A DNA stretch of 38,535 bases. It comes from Tahibacter harae (lineage in GTDB: Bacteria > Pseudomonadota > Gammaproteobacteria > Xanthomonadales > Rhodanobacteraceae). The translations under genes and the position numbers were made by a program. Positions 23,400 to 31,935 of this stretch are shown here, one piece after another. The stretch spans positions 1 through 38,535 of the forward strand of contig NZ_JANFQO010000032.1 of NCBI RefSeq assembly GCF_024437735.1, in the 5' to 3' direction. Each line of letters starts with the position of its first letter. Positions within the stretch are counted from its first letter, which is position 1. Below the pieces are notes generated by a model. The model was not told where the DNA came from. It did not search any database and saw nothing but the letters and a program-made list of their open reading frames with translations.

Positions 23400-26300
23400 T
23401 CAGTACTCAGTACTGATGGTGACGCCGCTGAACGCGCTGGCCGCATGCAGGCTGATGTAGAAATAGCCGGCGGGCGGGTTGTTGATGGTCAGGGTCTCGC
23501 CGTTGCCGCTGTTGACCGAGCGCTGCTGGTAGGCACTGGTGGTGGCCCAGGTCGCGCTGTTGGCATACAGGTTGGCATCGCCGGTGCCGCCGCTGGTCTT
23601 GATCCGCAGCTGGCTCACGCCGGCCGGCAGGTTCAGATAGAAGTAGGCGTAGTTGCCCTGGCTCGCGCTGATGTTGCTGCGCTTGCAGTTCTGCGCCAGC
23701 ACGCGGGCATCGCTGCCGCTGCATTCCGGCAGGGTGCTGCCGCCGCTGACGGTCACGGTCTTGCTGACGCTGCGGCTGGCGCCGCCGTTGTCGGTGACGG
23801 TCAGGGTAACGGTGTAGCTGCCGGCGCTGGCATAGGTCTTGGACGGGCTGGTCGCGGTGGAGCTGCTGCCATCGCCGAAGTTCCAGCTGCGCGAGACGAT
23901 GTTGCCGTCACTGTCGCTGGACGCGTCGCTGAAGCTGACGGCAAGACCGTTGGCGCTGAAGGTGAAGTTCGCCGTCGGCGGCTGGTTGGTCGACGGCGGC
24001 GTGTAGCTCGCGGTCAGGCTCACGCCGGAGAAGGCGGAGTAGCCGTTGAGCATGACGTGGTAGCGGCCGGCCTGCACGGTGCTGATGGTGCAGGTCTCGC
24101 TGTTGCCGCTGACGTACGGACGGCAGTCGTAGGTCGAGGTGGTCGGCGCGCTGCCGAAGCGCACGTACATGTCGGCATCGCCGCTGCCGCCGCTCATGAC
24201 GAAGCGCAGGTTGGTCGCGCCGGCCGGCACGTCGAAGGTGAAGCCGAGCGTGGCGTTGGCTGCAGCGCTCAGGTTGGTCTTGGCCACGCCGTTCTGCAGC
24301 TCGGTACTGCCGCCGCCGCCGCCCGTCACCGTCACATTGCGCGACACGCTGTGGCTGGCGCCGGCGTTGTCGGTCACGCTGAGGCTGACCGCGTAGGTGC
24401 CGGCCGTGCTGTAGGTCTTGCTCGGGTTGGTGGCGGTGGAACTGGTGCCGTCGCCGAAGTTCCAGCTGCGCGAGGCGATATTGCCGTCGCTGTCGCTGGA
24501 GCCGTCGCTGAAGTTCACGCTCAGGCCGTTGGCGACGAAGCTGAAGTTTGCCACCGGCGGCACGTTGCTGCCGCCGCCGCAGCCGCTGCTGGACGGATTG
24601 GCGACGCAGGTGAGGAAGCTGCGGAACTCGGTGTCATAGCGCGTGCCCAGGCCGTTCATGAAGCTGGCGTAGCCGCTGTAGTTGCCCGGACGGAAATAGC
24701 CCAGGATGGAACTCACGTCGGCGCGGTGCTTCTCGAACATGAAGCGCACCGCCAGGTAGCCCCAGTTGTATACCCGCGTGGTGCCGCTGTTGTAGTCGTT
24801 CTGGAAGATGGTGCTGATCGGGTAGGTTCCCGCAGCGGCCTGGTTCACCGCGCCGGTATAGGTTTGGTTGCGGTAGCTGTAGGACATGTATTCGGCGAAG
24901 CCTTCCACCCACCACACCGTCTTCTGCGCCATGGCGGCGGAGAAGTCGCCGTACATGTTGAAGCGGCCGTCGAGGTAGTGCACGTATTCGTGGGTGAGGT
25001 TCCAGATCTCGAAGCTGGGCAGCAGCCATTCCGCCTCGTAGGCGATGAAGCGTGCCTGGTTGCCGGCCGCGGCCGGGTTGCCTTCGAGGTACATGCCGCC
25101 GTTGTTGGTATCGATGCCGAACAGCGCGCCGGCGTAGGTGCCGTAGTCGCTGCTGCTGTTGAACACGACCATTTCCAGCGCGCTGTTGTTGTCGTTGGCC
25201 ACCGGCGTGTTGTTGCTGGCGACCTGCTGGTGGAAATAGGTTTCCTGGCCGGCGACGGTGGCGCAGGCAGTGTTGATCTCGGCCTGGGTCATGGACTGCA
25301 CGCGCAGGCGCAGGGTGCTGCTGCAGTTGTAGGTGATGGGCAGCACCGAGGCTTCCAGGCGGGTCTGGAAGTCGCACAGGTTGTAGTAGCTGCAGTTGGC
25401 CTTGTCGTAGTAATCGACCATCTCGCCGATGCCGACCCACAGCGAGGCGGTGTTGCCGGTGACCGAACTGCGGTCGAGCAGGGTCTTGGCGCGCGAGCGG
25501 GCCAGGGTCTGCAGGCTGCCGGTGTACTGCAGGAAGCGGCCGAGTTCGCGGCCGGCGTTGGAGACCAGGTAGCTCTCGTCGCCGCCGAGCAGGCTGAAGT
25601 TGCGGTTGGCGAAGTTGTACAGCGTGTCGACGATGGACGTGTCGGACTGCACCAGGCTGACGAAGGCGCTGTCGTAGTGGCCGCGGAACAGTACGGTGAA
25701 GGCATTGTTCACCGCCGACTTCATCCAGAAGTAGGGCGAGTAGCGCGCGTTGTCGTAGTTGTCGAGCAGGCGCTTGACCACGGGCAGATAGCGCGCGTTC
25801 TCGCTGGAGCTGTCGATCAGGGTGACGAACTCGGCCAGGATCTCGCCGTGGGCGTCATTGACCAGGCCGAAGTTGGCATTGGCGGCGAAAGCATCCAGCG
25901 CCGGGCGGATCGCGTTGCGCAGGCTGGTGCCGTACGCGCCGACCGTGGCCGAATCGTAATACTGCACGTAGTAGCCGGCGCGCAGGAACAGGATCAGCTG
26001 CAGGGCGCCGCTGCTGTTGGTGCCGTTGTAGCTGGCCGCGGTGCTCTGCAGCGCATTGGCCACGGTGACCATCTGCGCTTCGCGGAAAGTCGAATAGGCG
26101 CTGTTGCCGGAAAGATTGAACAGGCTGTTGACGCAGTCGGTATCGACGGCCTTCAGCGCGTTCACCAGCGCGGTGCCGCTGAGGCTGCCGAACTGATTGC
26201 TGTCGCAGGCGGCCTTGAGGCCGCCGAAGGCTTCGGAAGGACGTGCGAGCTTGAGCGCGCCGGCGTCCTGCAGGTCGTAGTCGGAACGGTGGATTTGCTT

Positions 26301-26519
26301 GAGCGAGGACTGCGGCGCGCGCTGCGCCGCGGTCACGTGCTGCGCCTGCAGGCGGTGTGGCAGGCGGGCCACGGATTCGACCGCGGCGGACTTGCCTGCG
26401 CCGCTGCTGCGGGCGCCGGCGCGCATGCCTTCATCGGCGCCGGCCGAGGCCGGCAGAAGCACTGCGCCGAGCAGGGCGGCGGTCAGCAGTCTGGAACGGT
26501 AACGCACTGGGTACGACAT
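23400..26519 (-). CDS. Secreted M9-family (microbial) collagenase with two PKD and two PPC domains
   Basis: 1039 residues from the ATG at 26519, chosen for GGAGGGGAG just upstream. The signal peptide is about 1-28 (LLPASAGA). The M9 N-terminal activator region (about 85-400) precedes the peptidase unit with the zinc motif HEYVH (510-514) and the downstream Glu in WVEGFAEY (537-544), as in gluzincin collagenases. Then come PKD domain 1 (about 654-733), a PPC domain, PKD domain 2, and a C-terminal PPC domain. The two PKD domains are nearly identical (SRSWNFGDG, SDGNI). The PPC domains are commonly removed on maturation. It cleaves collagen or gelatin outside the cell. An A/T-rich promoter region lies between this gene and the Lrp-type regulator. 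Confidence 0.95.
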   Translation of the reverse strand: MSYPVRYRSRLLTAALLGAVLLPASAGADEGMRAGARSSGAGKSAAVESVARLPHRLQAQHVTAAQRAPQSSLKQIHRSDYDLQDAGALKLARPSEAFGGLKAACDSNQFGSLSGTALVNALKAVDTDCVNSLFNLSGNSAYSTFREAQMVTVANALQSTAASYNGTNSSGALQLILFLRAGYYVQYYDSATVGAYGTSLRNAIRPALDAFAANANFGLVNDAHGEILAEFVTLIDSSSENARYLPVVKRLLDNYDNARYSPYFWMKSAVNNAFTVLFRGHYDSAFVSLVQSDTSIVDTLYNFANRNFSLLGGDESYLVSNAGRELGRFLQYTGSLQTLARSRAKTLLDRSSVTGNTASLWVGIGEMVDYYDKANCSYYNLCDFQTRLEASVLPITYNCSSTLRLRVQSMTQAEINTACATVAGQETYFHQQVASNNTPVANDNNSALEMVVFNSSSDYGTYAGALFGIDTNNGGMYLEGNPAAAGNQARFIAYEAEWLLPSFEIWNLTHEYVHYLDGRFNMYGDFSAAMAQKTVWWVEGFAEYMSYSYRNQTYTGAVNQAAAGTYPISTIFQNDYNSGTTRVYNWGYLAVRFMFEKHRADVSSILGYFRPGNYSGYASFMNGLGTRYDTEFRSFLTCVANPSSSGCGGGSNVPPVANFSFVANGLSVNFSDGSSDSDGNIASRSWNFGDGTSSTATNPSKTYSTAGTYAVSLSVTDNAGASHSVSRNVTVTGGGGGSTELQNGVAKTNLSAAANATLGFTFDVPAGATNLRFVMSGGSGDADMYVRFGSAPTTSTYDCRPYVSGNSETCTISTVQAGRYHVMLNGYSAFSGVSLTASYTPPSTNQPPTANFTFSANGLAVSFSDASSDSDGNIVSRSWNFGDGSSSTATSPSKTYASAGSYTVTLTVTDNGGASRSVSKTVTVSGGSTLPECSGSDARVLAQNCKRSNISASQGNYAYFYLNLPAGVSQLRIKTSGGTGDANLYANSATWATTSAYQQRSVNSGNGETLTINNPPAGYFYISLHAASAFSGVTISTEY

Positions 26520-26980
26520 GAACTCCCCTCCACGGAAATGATTGGATTCCCCCGATTCCGCGCCGCCGGCTCGAACGTCCGTTGCGGTGCGGCGGCGGAA
26601 ATCTAGGAGGCGCGGGGACCGCCGTATTGTCATATTTATGGTTTAAATCGGCGGTATGCGCAAAATGGGGAGATTTATTTCATTTTCCCGCAATGCAGCA
26701 AAAATCATACAAAACAATAGCTTCTGCGCTGTGGCGCGCAAGGCCGAAAAGGCGGCGGGAAAATCGGGCGGGCGCCGGCGGGAAAATCCGCGGACTCCTG
26801 TCACGAAGCCGAAATCTCATACCGAAATCGACGCCATTCGCGTCGCCGGCCGCATGACAGTCGGACCCGGGCGCGCGAAATTGGCGCCCGCGGAGCCGGC
26901 CCAGCCATTGGACGCGATCCGCACCGCCGCCGGGGCCGCCAAATCGGCCTCCGCCACCGCCACTTTTTGCGGGGACCGCC
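26520..26980. promoter_or_regulatory. 461-base divergent region between collagenase and Lrp-type gene
   Basis: No gene. It holds the most AT-rich stretch of this part (26625-26725). ACCGCCG (26618-26624) and CGGCGGT (26649-26655) form inverted arms around an AT-rich core of 24 bases that includes CATATTTATGG. Lrp-type proteins favour AT-rich, bendable sites, so autoregulation and control of the collagenase are both possible but unproven. Confidence 0.4.
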
Positions 26981-27424
26981 ATGAACGCTGTCGACGCCAT
27001 CGATGCCAAGGATCGTTTGCTGCTGGATCTGCTCTACCGCAACGCCCGCCTGCCGCTGAAAACCATTGCCGCCCGGGTCGGGCTGGCGCGCAGTTCGGTG
27101 CGCGAGCGTGTCGCGCGGCTGGAAAGCCGCGGCGTGATCCGCGGCTACCGCGCCGACGTGGAGTGGCCGGCGGCGCTGCCGGCCATCCAGGCCTATTTCA
27201 CCCTGCGCCTGAAACACACCCCGGCACCGGGCCTGGTGCGGCGCCTGCGCGAGCGGCCGGAGCTGGAGCGCTGCTGTTCCATAGGCGGAGAGATCGACCT
27301 GATCCTGAGTGCGCGGGCCGAATCCCTGCTCGCGCTGAACAGCCTGCGCGACTGGCTGGCCGAGCAGGCCGAAGTCGCCTCGGTGGTGACCTCGGTGGTG
27401 CTGAACGAGGAATTCCGCCGCTGA
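26981..27424 (+). CDS. Lrp/AsnC-family transcriptional regulator
   Basis: 147 residues, GGGGA 5 bases before the ATG. The AsnC-type helix-turn-helix is at the N-terminus (DAKDRLLLDLLYRNARLPLK, then AARVGLARSSVRERVARLES and RGVIRGYRADV). The RAM (AsnC_trans_reg) domain follows (about 70-145), with AYFTLRLKHTP and GGEIDLILSARAESLLALNS. Lrp family proteins form octamers that respond to amino acids. It is divergent from the collagenase and 154 bases upstream of the multicopper oxidase on the same strand; either could be a target. A regulator of amino-acid sensing beside a collagenase would make sense, as collagen breakdown yields amino acids (inference). Confidence 0.9.
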   Translation: MNAVDAIDAKDRLLLDLLYRNARLPLKTIAARVGLARSSVRERVARLESRGVIRGYRADVEWPAALPAIQAYFTLRLKHTPAPGLVRRLRERPELERCCSIGGEIDLILSARAESLLALNSLRDWLAEQAEVASVVTSVVLNEEFRR

Positions 27425-27578
27425 CGGCGGGCGCGGCGGAATTTTTTGCGCCGCGGCGATAGCTTTTGTTGCAATTTCCCGATTGGGTTAGCGTCGGCCG
27501 GCGACGGGGGCGGCGGCGCGGACTGGCCTGCGCACCCGGCTGCGGGCTTGGCTGGGCCATCAACAAGGGGAAAATCGG

Positions 27579-29609
27579 ATGAACCACGACGGTGCGTGCA
27601 AGGCGCGGCGCGATGGCGCGCGCGCGATGAAACCGATTCACCGGCGGCTGGCCGTGCTGGCCGCCGCCCTGGCTGCGGCGCTGCCGCTGCAGGCGGCCGA
27701 GCGCGTGGACGCGCAGCCGGTGCCGGCGCAGATCCTGCGCGCCGCGGACGCCGCGGCGGGCGCGCTCAAGGCCGCCGGGCCGCGCCGGCTGTCCGGCGTA
27801 GCCGCGCACGAGGCGCGGCTGGAGCTGGATATCGACTTCACCACCTCGACCATCTTCAACCCCGCCACCGGCGAGTTCGACACGGTGAAGCTGCGTTCCT
27901 ACCGCAGCCCCGGCACGGAGCCGCGCGTTCCCTTCGTCGCGCCGCTGATCGAGGTGCAGCCCGGCGAGACCGTGCGCATAGGCCTGAACAACAAGCTGCC
28001 GGCCGAGCCGGACTGCGCCAGGCAGGTCGACAGCATCAACGTGCCGCACTGCTTCAACCACACCAACCTGCATTCGCACGGGCTGTGGGTCAGCCCCAGC
28101 GGCAACAGCGACAATGTGCTGATAGCCCTGCTGCCCGGCGTGCGCTTCGAATACGAATACAACATCCCGGCGGATCATCCCGCGGGCACCTTCTGGTATC
28201 ACCCGCACATGCACGGCTCAACCGCGCTGCAGGTGTCCAGCGGCATGGCCGGCACCCTGATCGTGCGCGGCAACCGCCGCCCGACGGCGGAGCACAACGG
28301 CGACATAGACACCCTGCTGCAGCGCGACGGCGCGCCGGTGACCGAGCGCGTGGTGCAGGTGCAGCAGGTTCAGTACGCCTGCCGCGACGAGAACAACCAG
28401 ATCAAGACGCACAAGGTCGACGGCAAGGTGGTGGCCTGGGTCTGCGACAAGAAAACGAAAGATGTCGGCCAGATCACCGGCTACGACCAGTTCGGCCAGA
28501 CCAGCTGGAAGGAGTCCGGCCGCTATACCAGCATCAACGGGCAGATCCTGCCGACCTTCCGCGGCGCGCGCAGCGGCGCGCTGGAGCGCTGGCGCGTCGT
28601 CCATGCCGGCGTGCGCAACAGCGTGAATCTGCAATTCAGGAAGATGAAAAGCGGAGCCAAGTCCTTCGATCGCCTGCGCACTCAGGAGCTGGCCGGCTGG
28701 GTCGACAGGAACTGCACCGGCGAGCTGCTGCCGCAGTGGGAAATCGCCGCCGATGGCCTGACCCACGGACGCATCGTGCGCAAGACGCAGAACGTGCTGC
28801 AGCCGGGCTATCGTAGCGATGTGCTGGTGGTGTTCCCCGAGGCCGGCGACTACTGCGTGATCGACGGCGATGCCGCCGCGGACGAGAGCGTGACCTGGGC
28901 CGCCGAAAGCCGCCAGGTGCTGGGCAAGGTCACGGTGGAGCAGGGCGAGACCGTGCCCGCGGATCTGCAGGCCTATCTGACGGCGCAGCTCTCGGCCATG
29001 GCCGATGCGACCCAGGAGCCGGCCATCGCCGCGCGCATCAAGTCCGGCCTGGCCGATGGCCTGCGCACCGAGCTGTTCGCGCCGCATGCGGACATCGCCG
29101 ACAGCGAGCTGACCAAGCCCGGCCAGACCATGACCTTCGATATTCCCAAGGTGAAGGTGAAGAACCCGAAATACCCGCCGGAACTGCCGGAATTCATCGA
29201 ACAGTTCGAGTTCCGCGTCGGCGACGAGGCCTACAACCCGAAACATGCGCGCGAACTGGTGCTGGGCCGGGCCGAGGAATGGGAACTGTCCTCACTGGTC
29301 GGCAGCCATCCCTTCCATATCCATGTGAATCCGTTCCAGGTCGTGCGCATTGTCGATGACAAGAACCGCGAGCTGAGCGCGCAGGATCTGGAAAAGGATC
29401 CGGTCTATGCCGGCGTGCTGGGCACCTGGAAGGACACGCTGTGGATCAAGGGCGGCTACAAGCTCTACGTGCGCACGCGCTACCAGCGCTACATCGGCGA
29501 ATACGTGCTGCATTGCCATATCCTCGATCATGAGGACCAGGGCATGATGCAGAACGTGCGTGTGGTGCTGCCGGATGGCAAGGGTGGGGGCGTGTACGGG
29601 CATCATTGA
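27579..29609 (+). CDS. Multicopper oxidase (laccase-like), exported
   Basis: 676 residues from the ATG at 27579, preceded by AAGGGG at proper spacing; an in-frame Met at 27627 (MKPIHRRLAVLAAALAAALP) is an alternative start right at the signal peptide. All four copper-binding motifs are present: HSHG (165-168), WYHPHMHG (206-213), HPFHIH (577-582) and HCHILDHEDQGMM (645-657) with type-1 Cys646 and axial Met656. It oxidises a phenol, metal or similar donor and reduces O2 to water in the periplasm or outside. The specific substrate is not readable. The region between the second and third motifs is longer than in compact laccases. A bidirectional terminator follows 80 bases after the stop. Confidence 0.92.
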   Translation: MNHDGACKARRDGARAMKPIHRRLAVLAAALAAALPLQAAERVDAQPVPAQILRAADAAAGALKAAGPRRLSGVAAHEARLELDIDFTTSTIFNPATGEFDTVKLRSYRSPGTEPRVPFVAPLIEVQPGETVRIGLNNKLPAEPDCARQVDSINVPHCFNHTNLHSHGLWVSPSGNSDNVLIALLPGVRFEYEYNIPADHPAGTFWYHPHMHGSTALQVSSGMAGTLIVRGNRRPTAEHNGDIDTLLQRDGAPVTERVVQVQQVQYACRDENNQIKTHKVDGKVVAWVCDKKTKDVGQITGYDQFGQTSWKESGRYTSINGQILPTFRGARSGALERWRVVHAGVRNSVNLQFRKMKSGAKSFDRLRTQELAGWVDRNCTGELLPQWEIAADGLTHGRIVRKTQNVLQPGYRSDVLVVFPEAGDYCVIDGDAAADESVTWAAESRQVLGKVTVEQGETVPADLQAYLTAQLSAMADATQEPAIAARIKSGLADGLRTELFAPHADIADSELTKPGQTMTFDIPKVKVKNPKYPPELPEFIEQFEFRVGDEAYNPKHARELVLGRAEEWELSSLVGSHPFHIHVNPFQVVRIVDDKNRELSAQDLEKDPVYAGVLGTWKDTLWIKGGYKLYVRTRYQRYIGEYVLHCHILDHEDQGMMQNVRVVLPDGKGGGVYGHH

Positions 29610-29612
29610 GGC

Positions 29613-29626
29613 CGGGATTCGGGATT
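29613..29626. repeat. CGGGATTCGGGATT intergenic repeat, copy 1
   Basis: Directly after the multicopper oxidase stop. The same 14-mer occurs at 34209-34222 after the NUDIX stop. Tandem GGGATTC words are common between genes of Xanthomonadales, as far as I recall. Confidence 0.6.
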
Positions 29627-29689
29627 GGGGCCTCTTCCCACGCTGCAAGGGTGGCGATGCGCCTGTGATCGAAGCAGCTCGATACAAAG

Positions 29690-29719
29690 AAAAAACCGCG
29701 CCCTGGTGCGCGGTTTTTT
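29690..29719. terminator. bidirectional Rho-independent terminator
   Basis: AAAAAACCGCGC (29690-29701), a 6-base loop, GCGCGGTTTTTT (29708-29719): a perfect stem with T runs in both directions, between the convergent multicopper oxidase and OmpA-like genes. Confidence 0.92.
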
Positions 29720-29811
29720 CCTTTCCGTATTGGCAGCTGTGCGGCGCTGGCGTGTTCAGCCTGCCGTGGCAGCCGGTATTCCGCCTTCGCGCAATACGCA
29801 GCAGCCGCAGC

Positions 29812-30690
29812 TCAGCGCTGCGCGACCGTATTCTGCACGATCACTTCGACGCGGCGGTTCTGCAGGCGGCCGCCGGCGCTGCTGTTGTCGGCGACGGGGA
29901 AGTCCGGCCCCATGCCGCGCACAGTGATGCGCTGCGGGTTGACGCCGCGGCCGATCAGATAGGACTGCACCGACTGGGCGCGGCGCAGCGACAGGTCGAC
30001 GTTGTGTTCGCGCGAGCCGGTGGCGTCGGTATGGCCTTCGATTGCGACGCTGCCGCGGTCGTCGGTGCGCAGGGCTTCGGCGAGCTGGTCCAGGCCGCGG
30101 GTGGCGCCCGGCTTGAGTTCGGCGCGGTTGGTCTCGAACAGCACGTCGCCCAGGGTCACGACCATGCCGCGCTGGGTCTGCTTGGCTTGCAGTTCGGCCA
30201 GCTGGATGCGCGCCAGTTCGGCATCGTTGCGCGCCTCGGCGGCGGCGAAGCGCTCTTCCTGGGCGCGCAGTTCGGCGCGGCGCGCCGCATCGGCCGCGGC
30301 ATCGGCGTCGGCGCGGGCGATGGAAAGATCGCGGGCGCGCGCTTCGGCCAACAGCCGCTCGCGGTCCTGCGCCAGCTCCTGGGCGCGGCGTTCGGCGTGG
30401 CGGGCCAGGCCTTCGGCCTCGGCCGTGCGCACCAGGCGATCGGCGATATAGACGCCGTGGTCGAACAGCGGCCGTTCCAGGCGGCGGCCGTCGGCGGCCA
30501 GCACGGCGACGGCGTCGTCGGCCTTGGCCAGTTCGGCCTGAGCGTTGGGGCCTACGCGCGGATCATTGTGCAGGCGCTGCAGTTCGCCTTGCAGGCGCAC
30601 GATCTCGGGCGCCGGGCCGCGCGGCATGCCGGCGCAGGCGGAAAGCAGCACTGTGGAAATGGCGATGAATGTCATGCGTGCGGGCTTCAT
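29812..30690 (-). CDS. OmpA-family peptidoglycan-binding lipoprotein
   Basis: 292 residues. The lipoprotein signal is MKPARMTFIAISTVLLSAC (Cys19). A DUF4398-like helical segment (about 30-95) is followed by a long Ala/Glu/Arg-rich coiled coil (95-170). The OmpA-like C-terminal domain (about 175-290) has TLGDVLFETNRAELKPGATR, IEGHTDATGSREHNVDLSLR-type core and NRRVEVIV. It should be anchored in the outer membrane and bind peptidoglycan, with the coiled coil spanning the periplasm. The start follows the stop of the DUF4398 gene by 2 bases, so the two are tightly co-translated; both share the DUF4398-type helix. Confidence 0.92.
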   Translation of the reverse strand: MKPARMTFIAISTVLLSACAGMPRGPAPEIVRLQGELQRLHNDPRVGPNAQAELAKADDAVAVLAADGRRLERPLFDHGVYIADRLVRTAEAEGLARHAERRAQELAQDRERLLAEARARDLSIARADADAAADAARRAELRAQEERFAAAEARNDAELARIQLAELQAKQTQRGMVVTLGDVLFETNRAELKPGATRGLDQLAEALRTDDRGSVAIEGHTDATGSREHNVDLSLRRAQSVQSYLIGRGVNPQRITVRGMGPDFPVADNSSAGGRLQNRRVEVIVQNTVAQR

Positions 30691-30692
30691 GG

Positions 30693-31058
30693 TCAGCCTC
30701 CTGCGCTGTCGACTTCGACGCGCAGGGCGCGCAGCGCGTCTTCGATTTCCTGGGTGGCCGCCTCGGCGCGTGCCTGGCGGCTGCGCGCCTCGGCGAGGTT
30801 GGCATCGGCGCGGGTCTTTTCCGCGGCGAGCATGCTGTCGGTCCAGTCGCGCGCGTTGGCCAGGCCCTCGGCCTGGGCCATGCCGTTGCGCGCGTTGCCC
30901 AGGTCGGATGCGGCCAGCTCGGCAGCGCCGGCGCGTTCGGCGGCCTGCAGTGCGGCGGCGGCGGCGGTCATGGCCAGCTCGGCGTCGTGCCGGCTGGCGG
31001 CGCCGGCCAGGCCGGGCAGGGCCAGCGCCGCCGCGAGAATCAGGGCAGTTGCTTTCAT
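30693..31058 (-). CDS. DUF4398-type exported protein
   Basis: 121 residues from the ATG at 31058 (GGAGGACC upstream). A cleavable signal peptide (1-20, ALPGLAGA-AS) precedes an all-helical Ala/Glu-rich body that fits DUF4398 (AMTAAAAALQAAERAGAAEL, ARDWTDSMLAAEKTRADANL). These proteins occur as partners of OmpA-like lipoproteins, and here the OmpA gene starts 2 bases after its stop. A periplasmic, coiled-coil helper role in the envelope is likely; the molecular function of the family is unknown. Confidence 0.8.
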   Translation of the reverse strand: MKATALILAAALALPGLAGAASRHDAELAMTAAAAALQAAERAGAAELAASDLGNARNGMAQAEGLANARDWTDSMLAAEKTRADANLAEARSRQARAEAATQEIEDALRALRVEVDSAGG

Positions 31059-31081
31059 GGCGGTCCTCCTTGCGTAGGTGT

Positions 31082-31390
31082 TTACCAGCGCTGGAATTCG
31101 CGGGCGGAAATGCGCCGGTCGTTGTTGCTGTCGGCGTAGTCGAAGTCGTTGGCCAGGGTCAGGTAGGCGCGCGCCTCGATCTCGTCGATCGCACCGTCGC
31201 CGTTGCGGTCCAGCGCGGCGAAGGCGGGGCGCGCTTCCGCCGGCCGCGGCGGCGGCTGGCCATAGCGCACGATGAGATCGCCGCGCGGATCGGCGAAGCG
31301 GATCTCGCGCAGGTTGTCGCCGGAGCGGTCCGCCTGCGCCGCGGCGGCGCCGGCGAGGGTGCAGAGGATCAGCACAGACAGGGCTTTCAT
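31082..31390 (-). CDS. EF-hand calcium-binding exported protein
   Basis: 102 residues. The signal peptide is about 1-20 (ending GAAAAQA). Two complete EF-hand loops are visible: DRNGDGAIDEIE (61-72) and DSNNDRRISARE (87-98), each with D/N/D at positions 1, 3 and 5, Ile at 8 and Glu at 12. It should bind calcium in the periplasm. It lies 23 bases upstream of the DUF4398 gene and 9 bases downstream of the H1-like gene, so it belongs to the same four-gene operon. This suggests calcium-dependent envelope stabilisation (inference). Confidence 0.82.
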   Translation of the reverse strand: MKALSVLILCTLAGAAAAQADRSGDNLREIRFADPRGDLIVRYGQPPPRPAEARPAFAALDRNGDGAIDEIEARAYLTLANDFDYADSNNDRRISAREFQRW

Positions 31391-31399
31391 GACGCCACC

Positions 31400-31765
31400 T
31401 CAGCGCATCTTGGCGCGCAGCTCCCGGCCCAGTTCGGCCAGTGCGTGCACGGCTTCTGAAAAACGCGGCGAAATTTCTTTGGCCAGGCGCGGCAGCGGGC
31501 CGGACTTGCGGCTGCCGTTGTGCAGCAGCCGGGTCACCGCGGCGACGCCCACGCCGACGGCGACAGTCAGCGGCACCAGCACCTTGGGCGATTTGAGGCG
31601 CTGCGCGGTGGCGGCGAGGGCGCGGCGCGGCTTGATCTCGGCGGATTTCTTCACCGCGACAGTACCGGCGCTGCTGCGCGCCGGACGCTTGGCAGCGCGC
31701 GTGGCGCCATTGGCGGCGCCGTTGCCGCTGGAAGCCGTCTTGCGGGAGGTGGTCTTGCTTGGCAT
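31400..31765 (-). CDS. Basic Ala/Lys-rich membrane protein with histone-H1-like N-terminus
   Basis: 121 residues, AGGAGT before the ATG. The N-terminal 60 residues are Lys/Arg/Ala/Ser-rich and low in complexity (MPSKTTSRKTASSGNGAANG, KRPARSSAGTVAVKKSAEIK), like bacterial H1-type tails. One transmembrane segment (about 62-80, VLVPLTVAVGVGVAAVTRLL) follows, then a basic C-terminal tail (PRLAKEISPRFSEAVHALAE). I do not recognise a family. It opens the envelope operon. The inverted repeat over its leader (31775-31808) overlaps the Shine-Dalgarno. Confidence 0.65.
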   Translation of the reverse strand: MPSKTTSRKTASSGNGAANGATRAAKRPARSSAGTVAVKKSAEIKPRRALAATAQRLKSPKVLVPLTVAVGVGVAAVTRLLHNGSRKSGPLPRLAKEISPRFSEAVHALAELGRELRAKMR

Positions 31766-31774
31766 GGCCCGACT

Positions 31775-31808
31775 CCTGTGGGTGGGAATGGCCCCTCACT
31801 CCCACAGG
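31775..31808. repeat. inverted repeat CCTGTGGG-N18-CCCACAGG over the operon leader
   Basis: Perfect 8-bp arms (31775-31782 and 31801-31808). Read on the minus strand it begins CCTGTGGGAGTGAGG, reminiscent of the CCTGTGGGAGCG intergenic repeat seen in pseudomonads and xanthomonads. In mRNA the downstream arm includes the AGG of the Shine-Dalgarno (AGGAGT), so the hairpin could hinder translation of the H1-like gene. Confidence 0.5.
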
Positions 31809-31935
31809 TTTCATGCCATGCTGTGTCCGCCGCTAACTCACTGTGATTGCTGGTGATCCGGAACTACGGCCGGCCTTGCCATCCAGGCAGAAAGCCCATT
31901 CGCCCGGCGTGGTCGTGCAGCCTGCCCGGAGCGGA

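Noticed and set aside
23316-26606. 1096-codon open frame on the plus strand
   Set aside because: Antisense shadow of the collagenase, whose HEYVH motif, signal peptide and Shine-Dalgarno make the minus strand the coding one.
27432-27455. Hairpin CGCGGCG/CGCCGCG with a T run after the Lrp-type gene
   Set aside because: The T run is inside the loop instead of after the stem, so it is not a normal terminator.
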